A stretch of 64,000 nt of DNA from Aromatoleum toluclasticum ATCC 700605 (GTDB lineage: Bacteria; Pseudomonadota; Gammaproteobacteria; Burkholderiales; Rhodocyclaceae), in NCBI RefSeq assembly GCF_000378245.1, contig NZ_KB899492.1:186001-250000 (forward strand). Direction: 5' to 3'. Position 1 is the stretch's first letter. Every line of letters starts with the position of its first letter. The notes beneath the pieces are model-generated. The model saw nothing but the letters and a program-made list of their open reading frames with translations. It did not search any database and was not told where the DNA came from. Below are positions 53,661 through 64,000 of this stretch, piece after piece. The translations under genes and the position numbers were made by a program.

Positions 53661-55661
53661 TCACGCGCCATCGGAAGCGAGCACCACGTCGGAGGCTGCG
53701 GGAGACAGGCCTGCGATCGGCAGCCGGATCGTGAAGGTGGTGCCGCGCCCCGGGGTACTGTCGACGTCGATCCGGCCGTTGTGGGTCTCGACAATCTTGT
53801 ACACGATATGGAGCCCGAGCCCGGTCCCCTTGCCCACCGGCTTCGTCGTGAAGAAGGGGTCGAAGATCCTGCCGACGATCTCGGGCGCGATGCCCGTCCC
53901 CGTATCACTGACGCGCACGACGACTTCACCGCCTTCGACTCCCGTCCGCACCCCTATGGAGCCGCGCGTTGCGATCGCCTGCGCGGCATTGACGAGCAGA
54001 TTGAGGAAAACCTGTCCCAGCCGCCCCGGGTAGCAGTACAGGGACGGCAGCGCGCCATAGTCGCGGATCACCTCCGCCTTGTATTTCAGCTCGTTCCACG
54101 CGACGTTGATGACCTTGTCGATGAGGACGTTGAGATCGGCCGGCTCGAGCTCCTGCCGGTCCACGTGCGAGAAATCCTTGAGATCGGCGACGATCTTCGC
54201 AATCCGCACAAGGCCTTCCTGCGATTCGTCGAGCAGTTGCATCAGATCGCCGCGCATGAACTCGATGTCCATCTGCGCCCGCAGATCGGCCAACTGCTGC
54301 ACCGCCGGCCCCGTCGCGACGGTGGCGCAGGCCTCCTCGTAACGGTCGAGCAGCATCAGCAAGTCCTCGCCGTAGCTGCGCAAGGTGCGGATGTTGCTCT
54401 TCACGAATCCGACCGGATTGTTGATTTCGTGCGCGACGCCGGCGGCGAGCTGGCCGAGCGAAGCCATCTTCTCCGACTGGACCAGTTGCGCCTGCGTCGC
54501 GCGCAGCTCCTCCAGGGTCTGGCGCAAGGAGTCGTTCGCAGTCCGCAGGTCGGCCTCGGCTCGCCGCCGCTCGGCGATCTCGGCGCTCAGCGCCACGTCC
54601 TGAGCCTGCAACCGCCCCATCATGTTGTTGAAGCTTTCCCCCAGCTGGCCGATTTCATCGCCGCCGCCCGGCGGCACACGCGATGACAGATCGCCATGAT
54701 CGACGATCGCATGCATCGTGCCCCGCAGCGCTTCCAGCGGCTGCACGAAGCGGCGAGCGCGCCAGAACACCAGGGCGGATACGGCGAGCGCACTGAACAG
54801 ACCGACGATCGCCATGCGCCAGACGAGCTCGGCGACGGGCTCATGCAAATGTGCGACCGGTACCGACAGCACCACATGCCAGCGGAACGGAGGTTCGCCA
54901 TCGGGAAAGGGCAGCGCGAGCAGCGCGTGCAGCTGTCCCCCTGACTCCACGAACTGCGGCCCGGCGCCGGCCCGCCCGACGGCTTCGACCACCGCCGGCG
55001 GCGTGTCGCCATAGACGGTGCGCCCCATGGCGTCGACGATCGCGCTGACAGGATGCCCCGCATCGGGCATCAGTTCGCCAACGAAGTCGAAGCCGAATTC
55101 CGCGGCGAGAACGCCCTCCACCTGGCTGTGGTAGAAGATCGGGAAAGCCAGTGTGACCCACGCCTTGCCACCCGCGTCCAGGCGCACGCTGCCCTGCGCG
55201 CGTCCGGCGAGCACCTCCTTCAGCCAGGGCGTATCGGGGGCCGGCGGACCTGCGGAATGGTTGGCCGTGATCAGCCGGCCCTTGTAGTCGAGTACCGCGA
55301 TCTGCGGGTGCTCGCCGCCGCGCCCGGCGAGCGTGAGCTTCTCGATGAACGAGCGCAGGTAGGCTTCCCGCCCGAGCGAGTCGACGACGCCGTTGACCAG
55401 CAGCGTATTGCGCGAGGTCGCCCGCAGATGCTCCCATTTGGTGCGCAGATCTTCGACGATCGCGCGCGCGCTGAAGCGCAGCTTGTCCTCGAGGCTCGCC
55501 TGCACCTGATCGGCGACCGTGCCGCTCGCGTGATAGGCGACGCCGGCCGACATCGCCACCAGCGTGGTGAGATCGAGGACAAGAAAGAAGATGACCAGGC
55601 GGTCCCGCAGCGACTGCCCGAAGCGCCGCGAGCCGGGCGAGGAGTCCTTCCGCGCGTCCAC
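53661..55661 (-). CDS. Membrane sensor histidine kinase (double-Cache, HAMP)
   Basis: 666 residues from a GTG at 55661. First membrane helix about 22-43, a periplasmic double-Cache-like region (IAVLDYKGRLITANHS; FPIFYHSQVEGVLAAEFGFDF; AIVDAMGRTVYGD), second helix about 282-300, HAMP (RRFVQPLEALRGTMHAI), coiled coil, then HisKA with His411 (GVAHEINNPVGFVKSNI) and an ATPase domain (NLLVNAAQAI, DTGTGI, FFTTKPVGKGTGLGLHIV). It lies 11 bases after a binding-protein gene; no response regulator is adjacent. The ligand could be presented by that binding protein. Confidence 0.9.
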   Translation of the reverse strand: MDARKDSSPGSRRFGQSLRDRLVIFFLVLDLTTLVAMSAGVAYHASGTVADQVQASLEDKLRFSARAIVEDLRTKWEHLRATSRNTLLVNGVVDSLGREAYLRSFIEKLTLAGRGGEHPQIAVLDYKGRLITANHSAGPPAPDTPWLKEVLAGRAQGSVRLDAGGKAWVTLAFPIFYHSQVEGVLAAEFGFDFVGELMPDAGHPVSAIVDAMGRTVYGDTPPAVVEAVGRAGAGPQFVESGGQLHALLALPFPDGEPPFRWHVVLSVPVAHLHEPVAELVWRMAIVGLFSALAVSALVFWRARRFVQPLEALRGTMHAIVDHGDLSSRVPPGGGDEIGQLGESFNNMMGRLQAQDVALSAEIAERRRAEADLRTANDSLRQTLEELRATQAQLVQSEKMASLGQLAAGVAHEINNPVGFVKSNIRTLRSYGEDLLMLLDRYEEACATVATGPAVQQLADLRAQMDIEFMRGDLMQLLDESQEGLVRIAKIVADLKDFSHVDRQELEPADLNVLIDKVINVAWNELKYKAEVIRDYGALPSLYCYPGRLGQVFLNLLVNAAQAIATRGSIGVRTGVEGGEVVVRVSDTGTGIAPEIVGRIFDPFFTTKPVGKGTGLGLHIVYKIVETHNGRIDVDSTPGRGTTFTIRLPIAGLSPAASDVVLASDGA

Positions 55662-55672
55662 CCCGGCCGCCG

Positions 55673-56881
55673 TCAGCGTATTGCGGCCTTGACCGGCACC
55701 AACACGCCGTCGCTGCGATAGCGCGCCATGCGGTAGTCCGCAACCGACAGCCCCTCGTGGCGGTCGCGCGTGAACACCGGCCGATAGCTGCGGATCAGCC
55801 CATCATGGCGCGGCAGGTTCTCCAGGGCGGTGCGCACCTTCTCGCGATCGATGCTGCCGGCCTGACGGATCGCCAACGCCAAGACCTGCACCAGCTCATA
55901 GGCATGCGCGACACCGACCGGGGCCGGGATGTGTTCGGGGCTCTCGACGCCGAACATCGCGCGGTAGCGGTCGAGCACTGCGCGCGCGCGCACGCCGCTC
56001 GCGTCGAGGAAGGAATAGGTCTGCATCACCTGCAGATCGACCTCGCGCAAAGCCTCGCCGGCCAGTTCGACGAAGCGGCCGCCGCTCACGCCCCAGTGCG
56101 AATATACGGGCAGCCTGCGCGAAGGCGGACGCGCGGCCAGCGCCTTGATCGCGGCCGCCCCTTCGACGGCGTTCGCGGCCATGAGGATCGCATCGGCACC
56201 GGCCGCCTCCAGCGCCAGCACGGCGGGCGTCAGATCGGCATCTCCCCAGTGGAACCACTGCACCGCCGCGGGCGCGAGCCCTTCGCGGGCCAGTGCTTCG
56301 GTGATCGCCTGTTCGTTGCTGCGCCCCCAGGCGGTCCGCTCGAGCAGCAGGCCGACGCGGCGGTGGCCGGCGGCGAGCGCCTGTGCCGTCAGGAAAGCGC
56401 CGACGTACTGGTCGCGCGCCGAGATCCGGAATACGTAGCTCGGCTGGCGACCGTTGTCGATCACCGGGGTCGCCGCAGCCCACGGCACGAGGATGAGCAA
56501 GCGCTTGTCGTGGATGAGCTGCTGGTTCTCGATGATCGCCGGGCTATGCACGCCGCCGAGCACCGCGGCCAGTCGGTCGTCGGCCGCGAATTCGTTGAGA
56601 TTGTCGGTGCTGCGCGCGGGAACGCCGTGGTGGTCCTTCACCTGCAGCTCGAGCTTCCGGCCGCCGAGCAGGCCGCCGCTCTCGTTGATTTCGGCGATCG
56701 CGATCAGCGCCCCCCGCCGGATCGCCTCGCCCCCCTGGGCCGAGGCCGATGACATGTCCGCGTCGAGCCCGATGACGATCGCGGGCGGAGCAGCGTTCGC
56801 GACGCTGTACCCGGCGACGACTGCGGCGATCGCGAAGACCGTGCGGAACAGGGGCCACCACGCGATATGGCTTGGGTTCAT
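55673..56881 (-). CDS. Type I periplasmic binding protein linked to a histidine kinase
   Basis: 402 residues from ATG 56881 (GGAGG). Signal peptide ending SVANAA, then IVIGLDADMSSASAQGGEAIRRGALIAIAEINESGGLLGGRKLELQVKDH, VLGGVHSPAIIENQQLIHDKRLL and RTAWGRSNEQAITEAL, the LivJ-like fold. There are no permease or ATPase genes nearby. Position directly before a Cache-type kinase in one transcript suggests a sensing role, or a shared ligand with the kinase. Confidence 0.87.
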   Translation of the reverse strand: MNPSHIAWWPLFRTVFAIAAVVAGYSVANAAPPAIVIGLDADMSSASAQGGEAIRRGALIAIAEINESGGLLGGRKLELQVKDHHGVPARSTDNLNEFAADDRLAAVLGGVHSPAIIENQQLIHDKRLLILVPWAAATPVIDNGRQPSYVFRISARDQYVGAFLTAQALAAGHRRVGLLLERTAWGRSNEQAITEALAREGLAPAAVQWFHWGDADLTPAVLALEAAGADAILMAANAVEGAAAIKALAARPPSRRLPVYSHWGVSGGRFVELAGEALREVDLQVMQTYSFLDASGVRARAVLDRYRAMFGVESPEHIPAPVGVAHAYELVQVLALAIRQAGSIDREKVRTALENLPRHDGLIRSYRPVFTRDRHEGLSVADYRMARYRSDGVLVPVKAAIR

Positions 56882-57088
56882 CCTGCGCCTCCCTGATCCT
56901 GATGTTGATGTCGAGATACGGACGAACTGCCGCGCGCAGCCGCCGACACGCGGCTGCATTCTAACCCGAAAGGCATAGCCCGGCCTCACCGCCGGCGAGG
57001 CAATGCGATGCGGAGAACCGCCGAAAAACCGGATTCATGCCGGCCGGCGGCCATGCGGGCAGGGCGTTCGCCCCGGCGTGGCCGCCGC

Positions 57089-57964
57089 TCAGCGGAACAC
57101 GACCGTCTTGTTGCCGCGCAGCAGCACGCGGCCTTCGAGGTGGTAGCGCAGCCCGCGCGCGAGCACGGTCTTCTCGATGTCCTTGCCGTAGCGCACCATG
57201 TCCTCGACCGCATCGGAGTGATCGATGCGGATCACGTCCTGCTCGATGATGGGCCCTTGGTCGAGCTCGGACGTGACGTAGTGGCAGGTCGCGCCGATCA
57301 GCTTCACACCCTTCGTCCACGCCTGGTGGTAGGGCTTCGCGCCGACGAAGCTGGGCAGGAAGCTGTGATGGATGTTGATGATGCGCCCCGGATAGGCCGC
57401 GCACAGCTCGGGCGACAGCACCTGCATGTAGCGCGCGAGCACGATCGTGTCGCCGCGCACTTCCTCGACGATGCGCTGCACCTCGGCATACGCCGCGGCC
57501 TTGTTGTCCGACGTGACCGGCACGTGGTGGAAGGGGATGCCGTGCCACTCGACGAAGCCGCGGAAGGTGTCGTGGTTGGAGATCACGCAGGGGATCTCGA
57601 CGTCCAGTTCCTTCGACTGCCAGCGCGCGAGCAGATCGTAGAGGCAGTGCTCCTGCTTCGACACCAGCACGACCACGCGCTTCTTCACCGCCGAGTCGGT
57701 GATGCTCCAGTCCATCTCCAGCTCGTCGGCGATCGGACGGAAGCGCTCGCGGAACTCGGCGAGGTGGAAGGGCAGCGAGTCGGCCTTGATCTCGATGCGC
57801 ATGAAGTAGCGCCCGACGGCCTCGCCCTCCTCGGGCGGTTCGGCGTGCAGCGAGGTCTCGAGGATCCAGCCGCGGTGCTCGGCGATGAAGCCCGACACGC
57901 GCGCGACGATGCCGACGCGGTCGGGGCAGGACGCCGACAGGGTGTAGAAGCGGTCGCGATGCAT
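57089..57964 (-). CDS. purU: Formyltetrahydrofolate deformylase
   Basis: 291 residues from ATG 57964, four bases after the thrH stop. N-terminal ACT domain (FYTLSASCPDRVGIVARVSGFIAEHRGWILE) followed by a formyltransferase-like domain with catalytic elements CVISNHDTFRG, NIHHSFLPSFVGAKPYHQA and ATCHYVTSELDQGPIIEQD. It hydrolyses 10-formyl-THF to formate and THF, balancing one-carbon pools; functionally it complements metH, elsewhere in the window. Short spacing implies co-transcription with thrH. Confidence 0.96.
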   Translation of the reverse strand: MHRDRFYTLSASCPDRVGIVARVSGFIAEHRGWILETSLHAEPPEEGEAVGRYFMRIEIKADSLPFHLAEFRERFRPIADELEMDWSITDSAVKKRVVVLVSKQEHCLYDLLARWQSKELDVEIPCVISNHDTFRGFVEWHGIPFHHVPVTSDNKAAAYAEVQRIVEEVRGDTIVLARYMQVLSPELCAAYPGRIINIHHSFLPSFVGAKPYHQAWTKGVKLIGATCHYVTSELDQGPIIEQDVIRIDHSDAVEDMVRYGKDIEKTVLARGLRYHLEGRVLLRGNKTVVFR

Positions 57965-57968
57965 CGGA

Positions 57969-58580
57969 TTACGCGACGCGCGCGAAGGCCTTGTCGATCT
58001 CACGGCGCAGTTCGGCGTAGCTGCGCGTGACCGGGAACTGCGGGAATTCGCGGATGACGTTCTCGGGCGGATGGAACAGGATGCCGCCGTGCGCCTCGCC
58101 CAGCATCGCGGTGTCGTTGTACGAGTCTCCCGCGGCGACGACCGTGAGCTTCAGTTCCTTGAAGCGCTTGACGGCCTCGCGCTTCTGGTCCGGCATGCGC
58201 AGGTGGTAGTTCACCAGCACACCGTTCTCGTCGGCTTCGAGGCGGTGGCACAGCAGGGTCGGCCAGCCGAGCTGCTTCATCAGCGGCTTGGCGAATTCCT
58301 GGAAGGTGTCCGACAGGATCACGACCTGGTAGCTCTCGCGCAGGTCGTCGAGGAAGTCGCGTGCGCCGGCCATCGGGCCCATGCTCGCGATCACATCCTG
58401 GATGTCGGGCAGGCCCAGCTTGCGCTCGGCAAGGATCTTGAGCCGGTACTTCATCAAGGTATCGTAGTTCGGCTCGTCGCGCGTCGTGCGGCGCAGCTCC
58501 GGGATGCCGGTACGCTCGGCGAATTCGATCCAGATTTCGGGGACCAGCACACCTTCGAGGTCGAGACAGACGATCTGCAC
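57969..58580 (-). CDS. thrH: Bifunctional phosphoserine phosphatase/homoserine phosphotransferase ThrH
   Basis: 203 residues from a GTG at 58580 with AGGAAG upstream. HAD-fold motifs: DLEGVLVPEIW (motif I, with Glu in the second acidic position as in ThrH), ILSDTFQEF (motif II), K in QKREAVKRFKEL, and AAGDSYNDTAML (motif IV). Pseudomonas ThrH dephosphorylates phosphoserine and can transfer the phosphate to homoserine. Operon with purU. Confidence 0.93.
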   Translation of the reverse strand: MQIVCLDLEGVLVPEIWIEFAERTGIPELRRTTRDEPNYDTLMKYRLKILAERKLGLPDIQDVIASMGPMAGARDFLDDLRESYQVVILSDTFQEFAKPLMKQLGWPTLLCHRLEADENGVLVNYHLRMPDQKREAVKRFKELKLTVVAAGDSYNDTAMLGEAHGGILFHPPENVIREFPQFPVTRSYAELRREIDKAFARVA

Positions 58581-58727
58581 GGCAAGCTTCCTGTATCGGC
58601 GGATAAAGAGACCCCGGATTCTAGCAGTCGTCGACGGCCGCGCCGCCGCGCGCGGAGCCCGTGGCGTTCAAAAAATTTAATCTACCGGGAACCAATTACT
58701 TCACCTGCGGTCTGGGGAATATGGCCC

Positions 58728-58733
58728 TATAAT
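58728..58733 (+). promoter_or_regulatory. TATAAT -10 element of a candidate small RNA
   Basis: An exact TATAAT on the plus strand where both flanking genes are on the minus strand. The -35 region (58705-58710, CTGCGG) is poor, so strength is uncertain. Confidence 0.45.
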
Positions 58734-58739
58734 GGCAGG

Positions 58740-58805
58740 GCTAAATGCGTAACCCTTGGCCCGATGGAGGCCATTTTGCGGGACGACTCCGGTCGTCCCG
58801 TTTTT
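58740..58805 (+). ncRNA. Candidate small RNA between promoter-like and terminator elements
   Basis: About 66 bases between a TATAAT box and an intrinsic terminator on the plus strand, with both neighbouring genes on the other strand. It contains a short GGCC-N7-GGCC hairpin, AGGG/CCCT pairing potential and the terminal hairpin. No open frame longer than a few codons fits within it. No known RNA family was recognised. Extension into the convergent end of the threonine ammonia-lyase gene could also give antisense effects. Confidence 0.45.
58779..58805 (+). terminator. Rho-independent terminator, plus strand
   Basis: CGGGACGAC (58779-58787), TCCG, GTCGTCCCG (58792-58800), then TTTTT (58801-58805). 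A perfect 9-bp stem. On the minus strand the hairpin is followed by CAAAATGG, so it is oriented for plus-strand transcripts. Confidence 0.85.
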
Positions 58806-58840
58806 CTTTCCGCCTTCCCGCTCCACCGTTCTTCCTGCGC

Positions 58841-60079
58841 TCAGCCGGCGAGCAGGTTGCGCACGCGCAGGCCCTGCTGCGCAAAGTGCGCGCGCAATTC
58901 GTCCTGGTGCTCGAAGTCGCGCGTCTCCATCTGCAGGATCACCTCGGTCATGCCCACCGGCACGTGCAGTTCGCCGCGCCGGTGTTCGACGTGGCGCACG
59001 TTCATGCTCAGGTCGGCGACCGTCTTGAGCACCGCGAGCAGCTGGCCCGGCGCATCGGAGATCGTCACCGCGACGCACATCAGCCGTCCGCTCGACGCGA
59101 GGCCGTAGTCGATCGAGCGCCCGACCAGGGTCATGTCCACGTTGCCGCCCGAGACCACCACCACCGCACGGTCGTCCGGGCACAGCGCGATCTTCTTCTG
59201 CATCAGCGCGGCGAGGCCGACGACGCCCGCGCCCTCGCCTATCGTGCGCGTGCGTTCGAGCAGCGTGACGATGGCCTCGGCGATGGCGTTGTCGTCGACG
59301 GTCACGATCTCGTCGACGTAGCGTGCGATGACCTGGCGCGTAAGCTTGCCCGGGCGCTTCACCTTGATACCGTCGGCGATCGTGTGCGCGCCGGGCGGCA
59401 CCTCCTCCAGCGCACCGTCGCGCAGGTAGGTGCGCCACGGCGCGACCGTCTCGGTCTGCACGCCTATCACGCGGATCGCCGGATTCTGCAGCTTGAGCGC
59501 CAGCGCGATACCCGAAATCAGCCCGCCGCCGCCCAGCGGCACGATCGCGACCGTCATGTCGGGGGCGTCCTCCAGCATCTCGAGCCCGCAGCTCGCCTGT
59601 CCGGCGATCACGTCCCAGTCGTCGTAGGGATGGAGGAAGCTCAGACCCTCGGCCTTCGCGAGCTTGAGCGCCTCGTCGGTCGCCACTTCCAGCGTCTCGC
59701 CCACCAGGCGCACATCGGCGCCGAGCTTGCGACAGGACTGGATCTTCGTCAGCGGCGCATTCACCGGCATGACGACGACGGCGCGCAGTCCGCACTGGGC
59801 CGCCGCACGCGCAACCCCCTGGGCGTGATTGCCGGCCGAGGCGGCGACCACGCCGGTGGGCGGATTGTCGCCCGCGAGCAGGCGACCGATCTTGTGCGTG
59901 GCGCCGCGCAGCTTGAACGAGCCGGTACGCTGCAGGTTTTCCAGCTTGAGGCGCAACGGCACGCCGAGCTCCTCGGAGAGCGGATCGTTCTGCCACTGCA
60001 CGGTACGCAGGATGGCGTCACGGATGCGCTCGCGTGCAGCGAGCAGGGCCGGCAGATCGAGCGGCAGGGCAGCGGGCAT
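58841..60079 (-). CDS. ilvA: Threonine ammonia-lyase (short, ACT-domain type)
   Basis: 412 residues from ATG 60079 (GAGG). PLP fold-type II: GSFKLRGA with Schiff-base Lys, SAGNHAQG, GGGGLISG and VVVSGGNVD (phosphate/ring contact). A single C-terminal ACT domain (CVAVTISDAPGQLLAVLKTVADLSMNVRHVEH) makes it about 100 residues shorter than E. coli IlvA, as in many beta- and actinobacterial enzymes. It deaminates threonine to 2-oxobutyrate for isoleucine synthesis or catabolism. Confidence 0.9.
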   Translation of the reverse strand: MPAALPLDLPALLAARERIRDAILRTVQWQNDPLSEELGVPLRLKLENLQRTGSFKLRGATHKIGRLLAGDNPPTGVVAASAGNHAQGVARAAAQCGLRAVVVMPVNAPLTKIQSCRKLGADVRLVGETLEVATDEALKLAKAEGLSFLHPYDDWDVIAGQASCGLEMLEDAPDMTVAIVPLGGGGLISGIALALKLQNPAIRVIGVQTETVAPWRTYLRDGALEEVPPGAHTIADGIKVKRPGKLTRQVIARYVDEIVTVDDNAIAEAIVTLLERTRTIGEGAGVVGLAALMQKKIALCPDDRAVVVVSGGNVDMTLVGRSIDYGLASSGRLMCVAVTISDAPGQLLAVLKTVADLSMNVRHVEHRRGELHVPVGMTEVILQMETRDFEHQDELRAHFAQQGLRVRNLLAG

Positions 60080-60280
60080 GCGGAAACCTCGGGGCAAGGG
60101 TTGCGCGAAAGCACGACAGGAGTCGCTGACACCACTTTATTGCAGCGGCCATTAAATACAAGCGTTCACGCCACGCCTGCCGAAGGGAGCACGGAGCGGC
60201 GGTCGCGCGGCGCCACCCATATGCGGTATAAATGGCACCTGCCCGACAAACCACGCGCAGCCACATACCGCATCCCGCCG

Positions 60281-61489
60281 ATGATCAAACTCATACGCAC
60301 CGAACAGCTCGCGCGGGGCATGTTCATCCACGACCTGAACTGCGACTGGATCGACCACGATTTCATGCTCAGCCGCTTTCTCGTCAAGGACGCGGCGACG
60401 CTCGCGCGCGTGCGCGCCATCGGCGTGCGCGAAATCTACATCGACACCGCGCGCGGCGGCGACGTGGCCGACGCGCCGAGCGCGGAGGAGGCTGCACGCG
60501 AGCTCGACGCGACGCTGGACCGCATCGCGACGACGCGGCACGACGGCTCGCTGGCGATCTCGCCCGAGGCCGAGCGTTATCGTGCGCGACGGCTGCACGG
60601 CGAAGCGCGGCGCATCGTGCGCGACATGATGGGCGACATCCGCCTCGGCAAGCAGATCGAACTGGAACAGATCGAACCGCTGATCGAGAACATCGTCGAG
60701 TCGATCTTCCGCAAATCCGACGCGCTGCTGCCGCTGCTGCACCTGAAGGACCACGACGACTACACCTTCATGCATTCGGTGTCGGTGTGCGCGCTGATGA
60801 CGAGCTTCGCGCGCACCCTGGAGCTGCCGCGCGAGGTGATCCGCGAGATCTCGATCGGCGCGCTGCTGCACGACGTCGGCAAGGCCAGGGTGCCCGAGGA
60901 GATCCTCAACAAGCCGGGCAAGCTCACCGACGCCGAGTTCGACGCGATGAAGTCGCACGTCGTGCAGAGCAAGATCATCCTGCAGTCCACGCCGGGCATC
61001 AGCGAGATCGCGCTGGACGTCGCCGCGCAGCACCACGAGCGCTTCGACGGCACGGGCTATCCCAACCGGCTCGCGGGGGACGACATCAGCCTGTACGGGC
61101 AGATGGCCGCGATCGTCGACGTGTATGACGCGATCACGTCGAATCGGGTCTACCACAAGGGCATGCCGCCGACGCTGGCGCTGCGCAAGCTGCTCGAATG
61201 GAGCAAGTTCCACTTCGCGCCGAAGCTCGTGCACACCTTCATCCGCTCGCTCGGCATCTACCCGACCGGCTCGCTCGTGAGCCTGCAGAGCGGGGCGCTC
61301 GCGGTCGTGCAGGAACAGAACGCGGACAATCTGCTCAAGCCGCGGGTGCTGGTGATCTTCGACCTCAAGCAGCGCTGCTACACGACGCCGCGGGAACTGA
61401 ACCTCGCCGATTCGTGGGACGCGATCGTCGAGCACGAGGATTTCGACAAGTGGCAGATCGACCCGGCGCGCTGGGTCGCGGTGGTTTGA
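60281..61489 (+). CDS. HD-GYP domain c-di-GMP phosphodiesterase with DUF3391
   Basis: 402 residues from ATG 60281 (an ATG at 60220 would add 20 residues but separates the DUF3391 start). The N-terminal DUF3391 region (IRTEQLARGMFIHDLNCDWIDHDF) precedes an HD-GYP domain with HSVSVCALM, LLHDVGKARVPEEIL (HD), HHERFDGTGYP (HHExxDGxGYP) and DVYDAITSNRVYHKGMPP. All motif residues for hydrolysing cyclic di-GMP are present. It could affect pilus motility or biofilm switching. No operon partner. Confidence 0.92.
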   Translation: MIKLIRTEQLARGMFIHDLNCDWIDHDFMLSRFLVKDAATLARVRAIGVREIYIDTARGGDVADAPSAEEAARELDATLDRIATTRHDGSLAISPEAERYRARRLHGEARRIVRDMMGDIRLGKQIELEQIEPLIENIVESIFRKSDALLPLLHLKDHDDYTFMHSVSVCALMTSFARTLELPREVIREISIGALLHDVGKARVPEEILNKPGKLTDAEFDAMKSHVVQSKIILQSTPGISEIALDVAAQHHERFDGTGYPNRLAGDDISLYGQMAAIVDVYDAITSNRVYHKGMPPTLALRKLLEWSKFHFAPKLVHTFIRSLGIYPTGSLVSLQSGALAVVQEQNADNLLKPRVLVIFDLKQRCYTTPRELNLADSWDAIVEHEDFDKWQIDPARWVAVV

Positions 61490-61521
61490 GCGGAGCACCG
61501 AGCGGGAAAGGGCAGGAACCG

Positions 61522-61551
61522 TAGGGCGGGAGGAGCGCAACGCATCCCGCC
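61522..61551. repeat. TAGGGCGG-type palindromic repeat between convergent genes
   Basis: GGCGGGA (61525-61531) and TCCCGCC (61545-61551) are exact complements around GGAGCGCAACGCA. The form TAGGGCGGnnnAGCGCAnCGCATnCCGCC resembles a palindrome dispersed in many proteobacterial genomes. It may serve as a two-way terminator for the HD-GYP and ABC-F genes. Confidence 0.6.
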
Positions 61552-61573
61552 AGCTCCCACTCCGGAGCGCGGT

Positions 61574-63505
<1,932 letters not shown>

Positions 63506-63569
63506 GTCAGCGCATCTTCGGGCAAAGGCGTTATTCTACTCATCCCCAACCCGACCGCCGCCGGACATC

Positions 63570-64000
63570 GTGCCCCCTCACTTGCGCCCTCTCCTGCCCA
63601 CTCACCTGCGTCCTCTCCTGCCCCTGCTGCTCGCCCTCGCCTGCGGAGGCGCCTTTGCCGCCGACGCCGCACCGGAAACCAACCCCGAGCTGGAGCGCGC
63701 CGCGAAGCTGCGCGACGAGGCCAAGGCCCTGCGCAAGCAGGCCGATGACACGCTCGCCGCCGAAGAGCGGAAATGCTATGACCGCTTCCTCGTAAATCGC
63801 TGCATCGCCCAGGCGAAGGACGCGCGCCTGGCGACCTTGAGCAAGGCGCGCACCCTCGAAGCCGAGGCGAGCCGCACCGAGCTCGCGCAGAAGCAGCGCG
63901 CGGCCGAGGAGAGCGGGCGCACCCGCAGCGACGCGCCGACCGAAGCGGCGAAGCCGGCGCCGGAAGGAGGCTTTGCGATCCAGCCCGATCCGATGGCGGA
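63570..64000 (+). CDS. Secreted coiled-coil protein (3' end beyond the window)
   Basis: An open frame from a GTG at 63570 runs to the window end (143 codons). Signal peptide HLRPLLPLLLALACGGAFAAD; then a charged helical region RAAKLRDEAKALRKQADDTLAAEERKCYDRFLVNRCIAQAKDARLATLSKARTLEAEASRTELAQKQRAAEE with two Cys (CYDRFLVNRC). Similar short periplasmic proteins occur in Neisseriales and Rhodocyclales as unknowns. It is divergent from the ABC-F gene, 64 bases apart. The start is uncertain (TTG 63582 possible). Confidence 0.65.
   Translation, partial: MPPHLRPLLPTHLRPLLPLLLALACGGAFAADAAPETNPELERAAKLRDEAKALRKQADDTLAAEERKCYDRFLVNRCIAQAKDARLATLSKARTLEAEASRTELAQKQRAAEESGRTRSDAPTEAAKPAPEGGFAIQPDPMA

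Overview
This is about 64 kb of high-GC DNA. Gene content and organisation suggest a Rhodocyclales-type betaproteobacterium (Azoarcus, Aromatoleum or Thauera relatives). The points behind this are a TorF-GlnK-AmtB nitrogen operon under a sigma-54/NtrC promoter, a tandem-binding-protein liv transporter, a type IVa minor pilin/PilY1 operon, UbiK, a SAH-riboswitch metH, and short palindromic repeats that I recognise from betaproteobacterial genomes. The taxonomic assignment is inference. No rRNA, tRNA, CRISPR array, insertion sequence or prophage was seen.

Layout. 1-13.6 kb: the start of a truncated secreted protein, a large bifunctional penicillin-binding protein, prfC, a TerC-type membrane protein, a TonB-dependent receptor coupled to a DOMON-like protein, a NamZ-type muramidase, an EF-hand protein with an FNR-like box and a sigma-54-like promoter, a PRPP synthetase paralogue, a DedA-rhodanese fusion and a small secreted repetitive protein. 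13.8-17.8 kb: metH behind a SAH riboswitch whose terminator is visible in the sequence. 17.8-24.4 kb: pilE-fimT-pilV-pilW-pilX-pilY1, transcribed leftward with stop/start overlaps. 24.7-28.6 kb: a TsdA-like dihaem cytochrome, a VOC protein, an alpha/beta hydrolase and two tandem BamE/SmpA-like lipoproteins. 28.7-35.4 kb: two paralogous binding proteins followed by livHMGF, with strong terminators after each binding-protein gene. 35.4-36.4 kb: a GFA-family protein and a lower-GC orphan gene.

36.7-47.3 kb is the most interesting part: a tight nine-gene leftward operon. It encodes a dual-specificity-phosphatase/HisC-like aminotransferase fusion, four U32-family proteins (three UbiU-like, one UbiV-like), a signal-less NMT1/SsuA-fold protein, a PEP-synthase/rifampicin-phosphotransferase-like protein, an SDR and a fumarylacetoacetate-hydrolase-family enzyme. 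Known UbiU/UbiV/RlhA/TrhP proteins carry Fe-S clusters and take part in O2-independent hydroxylation. I therefore propose that the operon encodes an uncharacterised anaerobic biosynthetic or modification pathway that uses phosphorylated intermediates. A Bcr/CflA exporter, comM and ubiK lie just upstream on the same strand.

50.7-53.6 kb: an NtrC box, a sigma-54 promoter and torF-glnK-amtB. 53.7-56.9 kb: a binding-protein/histidine-kinase pair without permease genes. 57-64 kb: purU, thrH, a candidate small RNA, a threonine ammonia-lyase, an HD-GYP phosphodiesterase, an ABC-F ATPase and the start of a secreted coiled-coil protein.
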